64,000 nt of DNA from Acheta domesticus (GCA_031308135.1 JAHLJT010009419.1:65802723-65866722); one strand, 5' to 3'. Shown: positions 12,951 to 26,500, counted from the stretch's first letter. Numbers and translations are program-made. Notes: a model not told the origin generated them from the sequence alone.

Positions 12951-13925
12951 TTATTACAAATACGGATGAAACATTTTACTTCTTATAACTTCAAAGCAGC
13001 ATCACCATTTGTTAATTCTGCCACACGTTCACTTACTGCATTTAGAAATGGCAACAGGCCGTGTTTCCATCCTCGTGGAAGAAAACTATGACGTCAAGGA
13101 GCGAAAACTTTCTCTGGGTTTAAAGGGAGTTAAATACGTAGGTTATTTTTTAAATAAGGTCCGTTTGTGAATGAGAGTAGATTGACGCGCGATTGCCGTA
13201 GTGTGCGTGAGTTTCTGATTTCAACATAATTGCCCGCCTTTTGACGCCTTTCCCAGCCATATGCTATGTCTGTGAGCCGAGCAGTAGAACTTTAAAATGT
13301 TTAAGAAAATTGTGTCGCGCGCCGATGTTCCCATGTGTCTGCAAAAGGCCAAACAGGTCTTTGGATGGAAACAACTGGATCATCCACCTTACAGTCTAGA
13401 CCTTGCACCTACGGACTATCACATGTATAGATGTTTAAAGGATTTTCTTGGTTGTCAACAGTTCAGAGACAACAAAGAAAAGAGAACTGCAGTCAGGGAT
13501 TGGACTTCTTCACAGGTGGCAGATTTCATTGACGTTTGAGTTCAAAAACTTGTTGCTCGGTATAAAAAATGTTTGAACAAAAATGAAAATATGAGGAAAT
13601 GAAGATGAAAGTATGTAGATTATTGAAAAAATATATTTTTATGGTATATTTATTATTTTCCTATATTAACCTACATTAGGTGACGGTGGTTTAATTCCCA
13701 ATCTACCCACTAAGAACGCTACCCTAAAAGACTCAAAAACACATTTTTGGAAGTTTCTTAAAATCTTCTTACCGGATCCGAAAACAAATTATCAGTTATC
13801 CAGCAGGAGACCGAGACGAATGATATCTCACATGTCTCGTTTCGTGGACAGAAAGTTATCTAACCGTGAGTGACGGACGCACGGGCACTCGCAGTTATTC
13901 AAATACTGTATAGGGGTAAAGTGAA
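12951..13925 (+). repeat. Dispersed repeat family A, copy 1, right part
   Basis: Continues the alignment to copy 2: ttattacaaatacggatg matches tttatacaaaatacacatc at 42239. The final block 13727-13920 (caaaaacacatttttgg, aacaaattatcagtt, gcacgg...cgcagttattcaaatact) matches 42500-42720. A mariner fragment interrupts it at about 13190-13690. Confidence 0.6.
13290..13640 (+). pseudogene. Mariner transposase C-terminal fragment
   Basis: The frame at 13297-13539 contains the mariner signature around the third catalytic Asp: LDHPPYSLDLAPTDYHMYR followed by CLKDFLGCQQF. After a stop the frame continues with VQKLVARYKKC, also typical of mariner C-termini. Upstream catalytic motifs are missing, so it is a decayed fragment. 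Confidence 0.85.
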
Positions 13926-14502
13926 ATAAGTCTGTTCAGAAACTAGGCACAGAACAATTACGACAAAATTAAACTAGTCATGCTACCAAACTGAGTAAAA
14001 TTTCTGGAAGCTTATTTAAGGCTCATGTAAAATTATTATTAAATTAGAAGTCACATGCCACTAATATTATTTTAAACATTTCGCTGATAAATCTCCAGCT
14101 CTACATTAAGAAAGTAAAATATTAAAGTCTAGCAGAATTAATTTTCATACAATATCAATGTGAATTAATACCATTAAACATGAAAAAATAAGAAATTTTT
14201 AATTCAAGAATAGTAAGAAACACAGAGTGAAAGATTAATTTGATATCTTGAATTGAAGAACGTGCCTGTTGTTTATTTTCTGGTTATATCGTTAACTTCA
14301 ATAATATATACTTTTACTACGTATAAAAAGCTACTTTCAGAACGGCATTATAAGTAAGAGGTTAATTGTAAATATCCTCCATTCATCACAGATTCAATTC
14401 ACAATTATTGAAAACGTTTGTCTCAGGGATTGTTATGTTACAATGACGAAATGCAACTGAATGTAACACACACAAAAAGATACTAATAATGAGAAGAATA
14501 AA
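13926..14502. other. AT-rich intergenic DNA, nothing recognised
   Basis: No open frame or repeat structure is supported. Confidence 0.5.
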
Positions 14503-14997
14503 CTACTTACAAAATGTTAGAACAAGTATGTGTATTATACGCGCACGTTTACGCCCGTTTCTTGAGCTCCGGACTAGTACACATTCCCACTCCTCTAATA
14601 ACATTATTTGAATTCCAACTAAGGAGTAGCAACGAGTGTTATTGACAAATTCCGATGCCCAGAAATGTTGTTTCGCCTGTAATAGAAACAATTGTTGCAT
14701 CAAAAAACGAGCTACAAGTTTCATATAATAACGAAATAACCCAATTCCCACTCCTGTCGCAAATAGCAAATTGAGAGCCAAGAAAACGAGCGGGGATAAT
14801 ATCAATGTAAAGTCGGAATTTTTTGCTTGGAATTTGTCGGGATATTTTTTCTTAGCTGGCACGGAAGTACCCATACACGGACATTCACAATTATTAATTC
14901 CGAATTTCTCATTAAGCAACTCCATTTTTCTTCTCGGTGCAATAACCCTTCTCTTGAACCTTATCGTGCCGGCGACATAAATATTTTTACTTTCCAT
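14503..14997 (-). CDS. Unrecognised 164-codon ORF with one hydrophobic segment
   Basis: From ATG 14997 to stop 14503 the frame has a basic/Cys-containing N-terminal part (INNCECPCMGT, residues 35-44), a hydrophobic stretch at about 63-88 (FTLILSPLVFLALNLLF...), and a basic C-terminal region. It is the longest AT-rich-region ORF in the left third. It has no recognised domain, no promoter and no splice partners. It may be chance or an old transposon-derived frame. Confidence 0.2.
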   Translation of the reverse strand: MESKNIYVAGTIRFKRRVIAPRRKMELLNEKFGINNCECPCMGTSVPAKKKYPDKFQAKNSDFTLILSPLVFLALNLLFATGVGIGLFRYYMKLVARFLMQQLFLLQAKQHFWASEFVNNTRCYSLVGIQIMLLEEWECVLVRSSRNGRKRARIIHILVLTFCK

Positions 14998-16345
14998 CTT
15001 GTTTCCACTGAGCTTGAGTCTTGCTATTTTATTAACCTTTCGTTTCTCTTTGATTTGTTATTGGTCTCCAGACATTTGATATTTTCTCGTCCCCTAGAAT
15101 TAAGTTTCATTTTCCATCTCTCTTTTTTTCATTTTTTGTAACTACATGAAAGATGTGTAGGTCGAGTAAACTTTCTTCAATTTTTTTCTCATACGGTTGC
15201 TCACAGCTTGCAATATAACATGAAACATAATAGATTTTTACGACAAATCACATATTAATGAATTAGTATCATTGTCTTAAGATGTTTTTTAAAATCGTAT
15301 CAGATGCATCTGTTTGGGAGTTTGCGGTTTTCTTGTAGTGGGCTCCCGTATCACTCTCTTTTAATCATAAAGTCATTTGTAACGAAAATACAGTAGAAAA
15401 CTACACAATAAGTTGGTAAAAAAAATAAATAACTTTTCTCTAGGGTACGGAATATTACTCAACTGTCCTTGATGCCTTTAGGCCTTCCACTTTCGTCAAA
15501 GAAGCGTGTTACTTTATAAATTAAATATCATGTAGTAAAGAGAAGCTGAGTAAGCAAAAAAGAATGGCTGTCACCTTCTGGTACAGCTACAATGGGTAAA
15601 TGCTAATGACATATCTCGTTTAATGTATTCTACAACAAACTTTATAAACGATGCTGCAATGCCATCATTTTCGTTCTCTGACTCTCGAAAACAAAAACAC
15701 ACAACAGTCCATCAGCCAATATACGAAAATTGTTCATTAAGTTTCTCAAGTGCGGAACATAAGAAACGTCTGCGTCAGATGGCAAAAAGGAACTTGTGAG
15801 AATTGGAAATGTATTTCTGGGAAAAAATGTGAATCGAAGTATTTTCCCTTTTCTGCCATAAAGTATTGCTTCCAGTGCTGATAACAAAGGCATTACATTG
15901 GAGTTGAAATTATATTTTGTGTACTGCTGTATCCCAAAATTAAACATCTATAAAACCTGGCAAATTACGAAATTAACTGCATAAAAAGAGAGGTTCTATA
16001 TCTTAAGTACATCTTCATTTCACACGATCATATTTAGATTTTGGAAGCACAATCCAACGCAATACGTTGATCGCGCCGTTTCTGAGGACGTCCGTTTCGT
16101 CTATTGACGAGTGTATCGTGAAAGTGGAACAGAAGGTGATGGGCAGGAGTTGTTCTCAATTCTTACACACCAAGCCCTCACTAAAATCACTGCAAGCATT
16201 AATATGCGTAATAGCGCTGGACACAGAAATGAGTTATACATTTGCAGTAATAATTTTCTATACTAGTGTCGTAAGTATGTTTCATTCACACATACACACA
16301 CATATATACTCCATTTTAATGTAAATAAAACGCAAGATAAATATA
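14998..16345. other. Intergenic DNA downstream of Osiris, nothing recognised
   Basis: The minus-strand open frame 15642-15947 and plus-strand frame 16067-16324 carry no recognisable features. Confidence 0.45.
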
Positions 16346-16351
16346 AAATAT

Positions 16352-16357
16352 TTTATT
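16352..16357 (-). terminator. Likely poly(A) signal of the Osiris transcript
   Basis: AATAAA on the minus strand (TTTATT on plus) is the first canonical signal I noticed downstream of the stop codon, about 890 bases beyond it. It sits in an AT-rich run with more AATAAA-like matches. This implies a 3' UTR of roughly 0.9 kb. Earlier non-canonical signals cannot be excluded. Confidence 0.4.
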
Positions 16358-17244
16358 AACAACATTCACAGAATAAATATTAACTATTAATTTCACATAA
16401 ATAAACAACATTGAATAATAAATTAAAAAGTAAACAACATGGGGGGCGAAGAGTTGGCAGGTGGCACCGGCGCTGGGTCAGGAAATACTGTTTGTGATGG
16501 GAGCAAGTCACTGCACGCCGTGCCAGTAACAAACAATTTGTGCATGTTGGAAGTCAGTGGAAGAGGGACTAGTAAGCGGCATATCTGGAGCAATGTTCGG
16601 TTTCTGTTGGTCTGTCCAGTCGTAGGAAGTCGTTTCTTTGGTCGAGGGCACAATTGGGAGTGAAAGTTGTCATCGCTGTTGGCGAAGCAAAAGTTAGAAA
16701 GTTAATTAAACTGGTTGTCCGGCAAAGCGTATTAAAATTCTAGTTTTGAAGGTCACGATGTATCTCCATCCGAGGAGAAGAAAGCAGAAAATTGGGTTAG
16801 TACTGCCCAGAGCGTCACTCTGTTTTAAGCTGGCTATTTCGGTGGTGTGTGGTAATTGATGAGTATGCCAAGGTATGCAAACCTGAGTATGTAAATTTTA
16901 GCTAAGTTGGTCTGTGATGAAGCGTTGATATGAAGCTGTGGTTTGGAGTACATGATAGATTTTAATTTGGTCTAAAATGAAGCGTTTATATGAAGCTGTA
17001 AATTTGAGCATATGTTCATCGTGATTTTGCCTTTATGTTATCGCGTTGGAAGCTAAATCAGCGTTATGCGCGGGTTACAGAAACTTAGTAAAGCAACGAG
17101 TGGGGAATGCCACGATTCAGGGAGCGGTTCAGGCGCCAAGAGCAAGAAGATACGTTAAGCTTGATGATACATTAGGATCACAGCATCGAGGGCGTCTTCG
17201 TTGGGGATCGAGGGGGGATGTTAGAGGGTGGTGGGGAGGGGGGT
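16358..17244 (-). other. Putative Osiris 3' UTR
   Basis: This stretch between the Osiris stop and the first canonical AATAAA contains a 48-base unit repeated once at exactly 60-base spacing (16907-16954 and 16967-17014). It also holds a small mixed-composition open frame near 16423-16653, which I do not believe is coding. No other gene is visible. Confidence 0.35.
16907..17014. repeat. Two-copy 60-bp tandem duplication
   Basis: Copy 1 (16907-16954) and copy 2 (16967-17014) share ttggtct...atgaagcg ttnatatgaagctgt and then diverge slightly. They lie in the likely Osiris 3' UTR. Confidence 0.75.
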
Positions 17245-17525
17245 CTAGGCGGAGGGCGAGGGGGCGTGGGCCCGGTAGGCGAGGTCGTGAGCCGCGTCCA
17301 AGCTGCGTCCGTGGTGGTGAGCGACCTGGTAGTCGCCGCCGCCATGGGAGCCGGACAGCAGCTTCTTGAGACCGATGACGCCCGCCAGCACCAGCGCCAA
17401 CTTGCTCACCAGCAGCGCCTTGCCCGCCAGCAGCGCCAGGCCGCCGAGCGCCAGCGGCACCATCATGGCGCCCATGAGGAGGGGCAGCAGCAGCAGGCCG
17501 CCCATGTTGTTCTTCTTCTTGCGGC
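17245..17525 (-). CDS. Osi: Osiris exon 3: basic patch, hydrophobic segment, C-terminal tail, stop
   Basis: The acceptor tgtgtttgttgcgcag ends at 17526. The split Gly codon restores the frame as G-RKKKNNMGG. About 45 mostly Leu/Ala/Val/Gly residues follow (LLLLPLLMGAMM..., LALVLAGVIGL), long enough for one or two membrane passes, as is usual in the family. Then come LKKLLSG, a Gly/His stretch, RSLDAAHDLAYRAHAP and TAG at 17247-17245. Several opposite-strand and out-of-frame ORFs overlap this exon and are shadows. Confidence 0.92.
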
Positions 17526-20500
17526 CTGCGCAACAAACACACACGGAACGTTACACTCAGGTGTAATCACTTCAGAATTACAGTATAATGGGAATATAAT
17601 AATGTCGATATTTATGTTGATGGAAACACTCGTCATTCAAACTAATTGTTTTTAATTAAGTTCAACTCTGAGAAGAGATTAGTATAGGCAACACTTCGGG
17701 AGTAACAGTAATTTGTCGAGCTACAACAGGGAATCGAATCAGAATTACAGTACAAAATTAATTCAATGACGTAAATAATTAAGTTGAACTCGATCACTGA
17801 CTGAAATATTGGTCAAGCAAATAGTTTTAAGTTCAACTGTGTGAAAAGGTTAGGATTTGCCAAAATGTGTAGAATCATTGCCATTTCTGAGTACATTCAC
17901 AGGAATTACTGATTCAGCACGCGTGTTGAGGTTCAACGAGGAAGTCTTTAAATGACACGTGATGTGGTGAATACTGGCCGCGGAGTATGTGATGGGTTAC
18001 ATCCATATGTCCCGAATGATCAAATTGTTACGTGAAATACTATATTGCTGTTACTTAAACTGTTTGTAAACTGACCAAAAATGGATGTAATTGAGTTCAA
18101 TAAGGTACGAAGCAACGACACATGCTTGAACATGAAATTGAAAATAATATTTTTCGGTAAAAATTTTACAGATTTAGTGGTAATGCCTTAAACTTCGATT
18201 ATTTTTTCTAAAAAGTTTGTTCAGTCAGTATCTTTAGAACATACTAATGAGTGACTTCGTTAAGCGTGAGGCATATTTCTGCACCTTTAATTACCAATAC
18301 CATGCAACGCTGAACTTAATATTTGCAAATTAGCCTTTATGTGACAAGTGTTCATGTTTAATTCTAAAACTTAATTTTCCATAGTACTTTCACTTTCGTT
18401 ATTGACCCTGACAAAGCCATTAAAATACTACATTTCCTTCTAGTTCAAACACAAATTGCATTAAATTATCATTGTTTTCCTGCCATCTCAGATGCTTAAG
18501 TGGTGTATTTTAGTGATTACAGAGTTATTAAACTACGCAACCCCCCGATATAATTACATTAATTATTACATTAACCAATCATATCCTTCTAATAATTGAA
18601 AAGTAGAGACGTAATCTGACCCTTGAACGCAGCCTAAATTCCATAAATTAATCACATTCTCGCAGCTGACCGCTGCGGGAGTATCACAAGCGAGTAGCGA
18701 TAAGTATTCCGCGTAATTTATCAGCAGATCGCGCCTACGAGCTCTGCCAAGTGCCAAGGCGGTAGACTGCCAAATAGGTGATGCGCCTCACGTGATCCCC
18801 CTCTCCCTCGTCGCCAAGCCAAGCTTCATAATTTGCCGCTCTGCGGGGAACCCCTTGGCTTCGAAATGTAGGGCGTTTCTAACGGCAATTAATTTTTAAA
18901 ACGGCGATACGTCATTTCGAGTAGATGATAAATGTCTAAGCAAACTCATTTTAATAACTACATCTTGATGTAGTAGCACGATAACGGTCGCATAAATACA
19001 GGACAGCTAAAGAATTCAAAGCACCTGAAATACAAAGTGTGTTAAGTGAATCTGGGCGAGTTTCGTATTTTCAACCTCGAAAAATTATTTCTTCGTTTCA
19101 GCACATGAAGGCATGTGTGATAGCATCAAGACGCTTGTTTATGCAGAATATTAGTTGTTCTTTAATTCATGAAAGTCCCAAGCAGACCCCAGGGTGTGCG
19201 GAAAACACGTCCTCCAACCCCGATGTTTGCTGTTTATTTACGAGCCAACCCCAAACACAGATTTACAAACCAGCCGTACGGAAATGTGAATCGATTCCGT
19301 CTCGTGTTGAGGGATTTTATTTATCGTATAACTTGACATTTCGGCAAGACAAACAATTTATACAAATCAGAAGCGCCATTGTCTTACGTCGTTCAGTATT
19401 CTTGATTCAGCACGCGTATTGAGATTCAATGAGAAAATCTCTAAAGACAAAATACTTAGCAAGTAATTAGGATATGGATGGAGTAGGCGACGAAATGAGA
19501 GGGGGATAAAACGGAAGAATACAAAGGGAATCTAGCGCGAACCGAATTGCCCACCACAAATTCCACAGAGGATGACCGTGATTTGACGTTCTACACCCGT
19601 AAGGGGCCGCCCTGCTAGCGACAGAAGACGACCCAGGTTCCACATCTCGACTTCACCTGCGAGGAGTTGAGCTGGACGGCAAGTGCGAGCATTGTTCCCT
19701 CCCCTCCTCACCTGCCACCTCGCGTTTTGACGATTATGAATGGTCGCGAGCGGCACGCGGAGCGACGGAGGCTAATAACTGTAATTTGGAGGAGGGCGTT
19801 GCCGACTGATTGGGCGTGCCACAAGGACCGAGGCGCGGGCCCCTTTTCGCCACGCGCTCCACATAGGAAGAAGAGGAGAAGGAGGATGCGAAAGAGGAGC
19901 AGGGGAAGGAGGACGAGGGGAAGCAAGTGATTTGGAGCGCCCCACCCCTCTTGTTCCTCCGCCCGCGCAAAAAAAAGAGGTAATGAAATTAGGAAAATAT
20001 TTGGGCCATTGCCGCGGGCCGGGCAGAAAGGACAGAGGGCACTTCCCAGCCAGGTCGCCCCACCCATCAGATCCCCCAGACGACGGAGGCAAACGAGCGT
20101 TTCTATCCTCAGTTGGTTGATCCCCTTTAGAGACTTTTTGGAATCTCTATGGACACTTCAAAGTTGTATGTTGAGCTTACGTTCACATGCGAGAGCAAAG
20201 ATTATTGCTTAATCAATCGTAAAGGGGTATTAAAGTTCTTACAATTTTGGCTCGGTTGCTCTTAATATTTTTGATGAAGTCTTCCGGAAATCTTAACATG
20301 TTTTACACTAAAACGTTTACTCTAATGCTGTATATTAAGCAAGTGAGGAACATTGGCTTCACACCAGACAAAAGTAGGAAAGTGATGATAAAATTAGACA
20401 TTACCAGGAACGTCACAGTATAATATTACGCTTGCAAAACTAAACGGAAGTATACCGGGTAATGAAGAATTATGGTATAATTTTAAAATTTCAACTGTGT

Positions 20501-23500
20501 AATATGAAGGCTTTTACTCCGTAAGAGTCAAAATTAATAATTTAGAAGGTTATATACGCATTTATTATATTTATTTTCTGTTATTATTTTTAATACTCGT
20601 ATTACATTTAAATGTTTTAAGAAATTTGATAATGTTGGCCAATAATAGATTTGGTCAATTGTTATCTAGGTATCGTTATCGTCTTATACGTTGTCTCTTC
20701 AACGTATAAGAAAGCCCAATAACTTTTTAACGCAACAATTTCTTTAATACTGCTTGTACTCATGAGAAACAGAGAATTGCGACTATATTGTAAAATAAAA
20801 GGATATCAGGCGTATTAAACCAACTTTGTAATCATACGGTCAGTTAGATTCAGATTCATCTGATGCCCTTCTTTGCCTCCCATTAGTCACGCGTTGCTCC
20901 CTTGGATAACAACCTCAATGAAAAGAGAAAATTATTTCACGATTGTACGACGGTGGCTGTTAAACTATGGGAACTTGGAATGTCGGTCATTTCTAATAGA
21001 AATTGTACGACAAAATGAATTCGCGACAGTTCCGAACGAATGCACGTTCACCGCGCCCCACATTCGTTCACTCGCATCTTTTTCATTACCATTGTTCCCG
21101 ATTTCATGTATTATTGGTCATTTCCTTCATTATAACATCCGTCCTGGGAAGTCTTAAAAGATTTTCTTTTGTTCACAAGTATATATGCTGAGACTGTCGA
21201 TGTAATTTTTGTAGGACTTGGAAATAATTCTAATGCCAGTTTTCAAGTAAAGCTTTGAGATACAAATGTACGAGAAAACTGAGCTACCGTTTGCAATTCT
21301 TGAGACAGTGAAAAATCATAATCATGAGTATTTTCATGCAAATATGAAGCTATCAAATTACAGAAGTAAAGCTATTGTATTACGAATAGAGAAATGTGTT
21401 TAGATAAATATAATAAATTCTTCTGCCTTAAATGAAGTAAAATTAAGTGAAATGTGTTTCAACAACAGTTAAATCTCATAACAATTATTAACTATCATAA
21501 CATTAAATAATGTCAGTTGGTCTCTTGTGCCCTACACCGGTTTTCAATCGCGGTAATTTGGCCCTCGGTCCATATATATTATTCTTAATTTGGCCCTCGG
21601 CCCGTATTGACTGTATTTTGAATGTGAATGGCAGAAATCCAGGAGTCTTCCCGTGAAGGGTGTTTTACACTTTGAGATGCATTCTCGTAGAAAAAGAAAC
21701 TAAATAAACCGATACATTATATTTTACATATACAGCTTTCCATTATTGACATTTTAACATATGGCAATACTAATATAAGGTAAATAAACCATTTGGCATT
21801 TCTAAGTGCGCGAAATTTAACGTCTCCTCTCCATGAGAGAAGTTCATTGAAAAATATTAAGGCCTAGGAAACACAGTAGGCTTCCAGTGTTAATGACTCC
21901 ACACATCCTGAGACTGCTCAAATGGGGAGCGCGAGTGGTCCGCTGAGCCAGCGGCGCAGCCCATCGCCCGGGGCGACGGGGAACACGAGCGGCACGCCCT
22001 TACCGCCCCGGGCGGCGGGCGAGGAGTGGCGCGAGCGATTCGGAGCACTGGGTTACCCAGACGCCCTGTTCCTCACCGACCCCTTCGGTCCATGGCACCA
22101 ACGCCACACAGGTCGCCTCTCGCGGCCCCTCCCCGCTACGACTTCCACCAGCCCCCGCCACGCTACAACCCCGCTCCTCTACGCCCCGCCCCGCTCCGCC
22201 CGCCGTGCCGTTGGCACGCTCACGACTTCGCCTGGCTATCGCCCTCCCGGCCCCTTGCCGCCTCTCCGCATTTCTCCCCGCCATCATCTCTCTACATCTC
22301 TTGCCCTGTCCGCGACGTTTACCCCTCCCGCCCCGCCCACGCCATCTCGCGAACGAACAAGTGTCTCCTGCCTCTACCCCGCGCTTCTAAATCGGCCATC
22401 GTATCGGCATTTACGGATGACAAGGCGACGGCATGCGCGTCTTCGGTGGGCAATAGTGGAGTCTTCTTGGCAGTCCGGCTGTGATCTAAGCGGAGTCGTC
22501 TTAGTTGTCATTCTGCGACTACAGTTTCCCTGAAGAAGGTCGCAAAGCGACAACCGAAAAGTTTGCGACTCTTTGTAAATCATGTTTTTTGGACAGACAA
22601 GTCTCGGGAGGACAAGGAGAGTTTTCTCCCTTCCACTGATACCTGCCCTACTGACATATCATTCCATTCTTCTCAATATAAATAAAAAACAAAGTGACTC
22701 TTTCCCCGGTTATAATTTTACACATATAGTTGCACGATGTATATATAATAAATAGAGCAGCTTGTTATAGCTTCAACAATCACCCTCCGGTTAAGATTGT
22801 GGATTCGATCTGAGACGATGTAATTTATGCTTCTTATCTTGTGATATGAATACGGAAGGCAATGACTGTCTATGTATTTTATGCAGTCTTCAAAATCATT
22901 AAAAATCTCACTATTACATCAACCAGCCAAAAACTAGTTTTCAGTTCTTCGAGCGTCCATACACTATAAAAGAACAACCCCCTTTTAGCGTGCGCCTTCG
23001 GGTGTACACGGATGCGAATTCACGAGAATACAGGACTACGAGTGTTGTGTGATGAGCCATTAACACTAAACGCCAAAGAAAATTGGGCGCTGGTTTGAGG
23101 TCAGGTTATTAGAGCTAGTCGCACCCAACTGTGCCTCAACAAGTTCGCGGCGTGAGCTGAAGGGCTACGCGTGAAGACGAGAGAGAGAGAGAGGGAGAGA
23201 GAGAGAGTCTTTGTAAACATTACTCAGCCACTTAAAAGAGCGTAACACCACAACTGCGAGGAAGTGGCAAGGATAGTGATCGGGTGGTGAACAAGTGTCG
23301 ATATGTTCGTGAATATGTTCGATATGTTGGTAGTCGGTTGGTTCATATTTTCAATATTGTTAGGGGCGCGCCAGTTTTGGCATGCTTAGACTGTCTTCGG
23401 ATATGAATCCGACAACGAACACACGCATAAAGGCCGCTCTACTGACGCTGAGAAAGCGGCATGACATCGCATTATTTTCAACGTCTATTTCTGTTCAGGA

Positions 23501-26500
23501 GAATTAAAATATTTCAATGTTCTTTTGTGATTCTAAGCTTTACTAACAGACGAAATAGCCGATCATGGCTGTATAGGAGCTTGAATAGCGTCCAAGTACG
23601 TTAATTCAAAATCTACGATTTTAAATCCCACGGAATTATTATGCTGCAACTTGTTTGCTTTCTCAAACGGCATTTATTGCATACGAACCATTATGCCATT
23701 CCCATTCATTCCTCTTTCATTAATCACACCTCGTGATTAACTCTAACATTATCAAAATACTAGAATTAACGGCATACCCCTTTTGTGTGTCAGAAGAGAA
23801 GTCATTAAGGCTTAAGCCACCAAACTAGCAGGAGGTTAGAAGTAAATGACATTACGGCTAATTCTGGGAAGAGAGGCTCAAAGCATAGCTACTAGTGCAT
23901 ACGACTTCGCCGACTAGTGCATACTTGATCGCCGATCAATTCAAATGGCATTTGTGTTGTACGAAACGATCTCTTGGTGAGTCACCCCGCCCCTACCTCT
24001 TACTCCATCAATATTCCCATCATTGTTCACCTCATCGTTTTCAATGTCGTATACTCAATAGATCATAGGCCTCAATTACCTCAGTTGTAGAAAGGCTCCT
24101 AAACCCCAATAAATAAAATAATAATTTCTGAGAAGATGCTATCATGCATTGCGCCGAAAATGGGCCGGCCTCGAAAGACCTCGAGAGGCCGAACGTCGTG
24201 AAGAAGCGAGGACACGTCATCCTCGCAGAAGCCGAGCTGCTGCTGCTACTGTTGTGCGTACGCGTGCTGGCTCGTCCACGTGCGTGCGGTCACGCAGCGG
24301 TTCCGCCTGCCTTGGCCTTGATCCGGGAGAGCAGGTTCCCGATCCCGTTGAATGGCCACTCCCAGCTCCCGCGCTGCCCCACAGCCGCCGGCCCCGCCCC
24401 GCCCCGCCCCTCCCGCCTCGCCCACCATGCTGCTCCCAGCGGCTGACCGGAATGCACGCTCCCAAAGGCCGACGCGAAACGCACGCGCCGGCGCTGGAGA
24501 CGGTCAGAGCGGAGGCGTGTGCGGCCGAATTCGCGTTCGGGAGAACACGGCCGTTTACGACCGAATATTTCAAACGTTTGCTGGAGCACTGGGTGGGGCG
24601 CGGTCTCGCGAACACGGCCGCCGTTTTAGGTTGACAGAACAGTCTCAAATGAAGACCTATGAGCAATAACATGCTATGCCACATTTCTGATGAAATTGAA
24701 ATACGAATGTATTTCGACCCCCCATAGATGTAATTAGATAGGTTTTTATTTTAAATATTCGACGCAAGATGGCAGTATAATTCATAAATTAATTTTCTTT
24801 ATCCGAATGTGTAGAATGCAATGTCTAAACCTTTACTTGCCCTTTTCTCAAAATTTGCTCGTAGTGGCTTCTCATGTTATTGACCCGAGGTCTTCAAATT
24901 AACTTGAATTACTCGCCCTATTTGACGTATGGAACGTGGGATGTAGAGAAACATGTTGAGTAAGTTTATGAATGAAAATCGCTGTGGGGGATCTTAAATT
25001 AAATCCTTTAAAGTTATGGTAAGAAATTTAGAAGATATTGATGAAGCGAGCTTGATTTTATTAAATATACTTATTGTCAAAAAAGCAAAAACTATGCAAA
25101 AACAATGTATGTGCATGTAATGATCGAACGTTTTCTTCAGTCCTACACCATTATTGTACTTTTGTAACCTAGTCATCTGTCTGTTACCTAGTAAAGGGAC
25201 CTATTTGATGGAAGGTTTTGTATAAACAATAAGAACACTTTAAGAAGTCATATTGATAGCATGGTTTACATTAAATACAGTTCTCAACGAGAAGTTTAAA
25301 TCTTTTTGCATCCATTACATGTCGCAAATACCTAATTTGAAGATGACTGTCTCGAGCAGTCGACTGCAGTGTGATCAATATCGCAAGGCAGAATCATCGT
25401 GCAAAGTTTTCTTCGGCAAGGAACGGACCCAATCTGACCATATCTTTAGAGATACAAATTGGAAAGTTGAGGTTTGGCGATTTTGTTTCGGGAAGGGGAA
25501 CTAGCTTGATGAATGAAACTAAAACCATGTTTGCTTACAAACGACAGGCTAAATACTATACCTATTTTACGAATGGTCTTTCAAAAGTTTTATTTTAAAA
25601 TTACTTTTATTTGGATTCCTTGATTAAGATATTTAAAGGATGTAAATTATAAATGAACAAACTCTAATTGGGGACGATTTCTCGCATCTGCATCTACTCC
25701 CCCTTCCCCCGCCCCACGCCAATTTCCACCTTGGGCAAGTCTAAACTCTCTGCCTTCATATTTAAAGTTTTAGCTGTTTCATATTTATTATTAAGTTTCA
25801 TATTTAAAGATAAATATTTTTTTAAAGTGAAGTAGATATTATAAATGTTCGTCGATCTTTGGGCCTGTATTGCGGCCTTATAAGTACAATTCCATCGCAC
25901 GTGCCCAAAGTTCTCAACCTGACCCGCTTAAATGATTCTATGCAAGAACTGTTCGCGCGGCAGCGTTCCGAGAGACATTGTGCTTTCATTATCTTATGGC
26001 ACTATTGAATAAATTTATTGACTGTGTCTATGCGTATTGTTCTTACCCAAGTGCATGCGACATGAATCACATGTTTTGTTAAAGAGTGTCGCCTTATTTA
26101 CTGCAGGTGTCCTCTAATTCGCTAGCCCAAACAATCTCCAGACGGGCTGACCCCATTGCTCGGCGCCAACTGGACGCCGTGTCGCTCTTTCCAATGAGGA
26201 GCACACCGTTAGATTTCGACCCAGTTGCGGAAGACGTCCCAGTAAAATTTATTTTAAGAACGTGTACATTCAGCAGGTGGGTAAGTAATCACCAAAAGCT
26301 CCGCAGACCATTGAATAGCCATTTGTTTCACGAACATCTTTGTACGTTCTCGGTCTTGTGAAAACTAGCTCAAGGAGTGAGATACATGCTCGCAGCTCTC
26401 GTAAGTTTTTGAATTATGATTATTCTACCGAATTTAATCTCGCACTAGATTAACATCAGATTTACAGTCACTTTACTGCGCCCTTGACATAACTCAAAAT

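Noticed and set aside
17046..17655. Plus-strand and alternate minus-strand frames rich in Gly, Arg, Ala or Gln
   Set aside because: They are shadows of the GC-rich Osiris exon 3, which is supported by splice phases and family motifs in one minus frame only.
24144..24684. Five overlapping open frames on both strands
   Set aside because: Mutually overlapping frames in a CpG-rich block are expected from scarce stop codons. None has a recognised motif or splice context.
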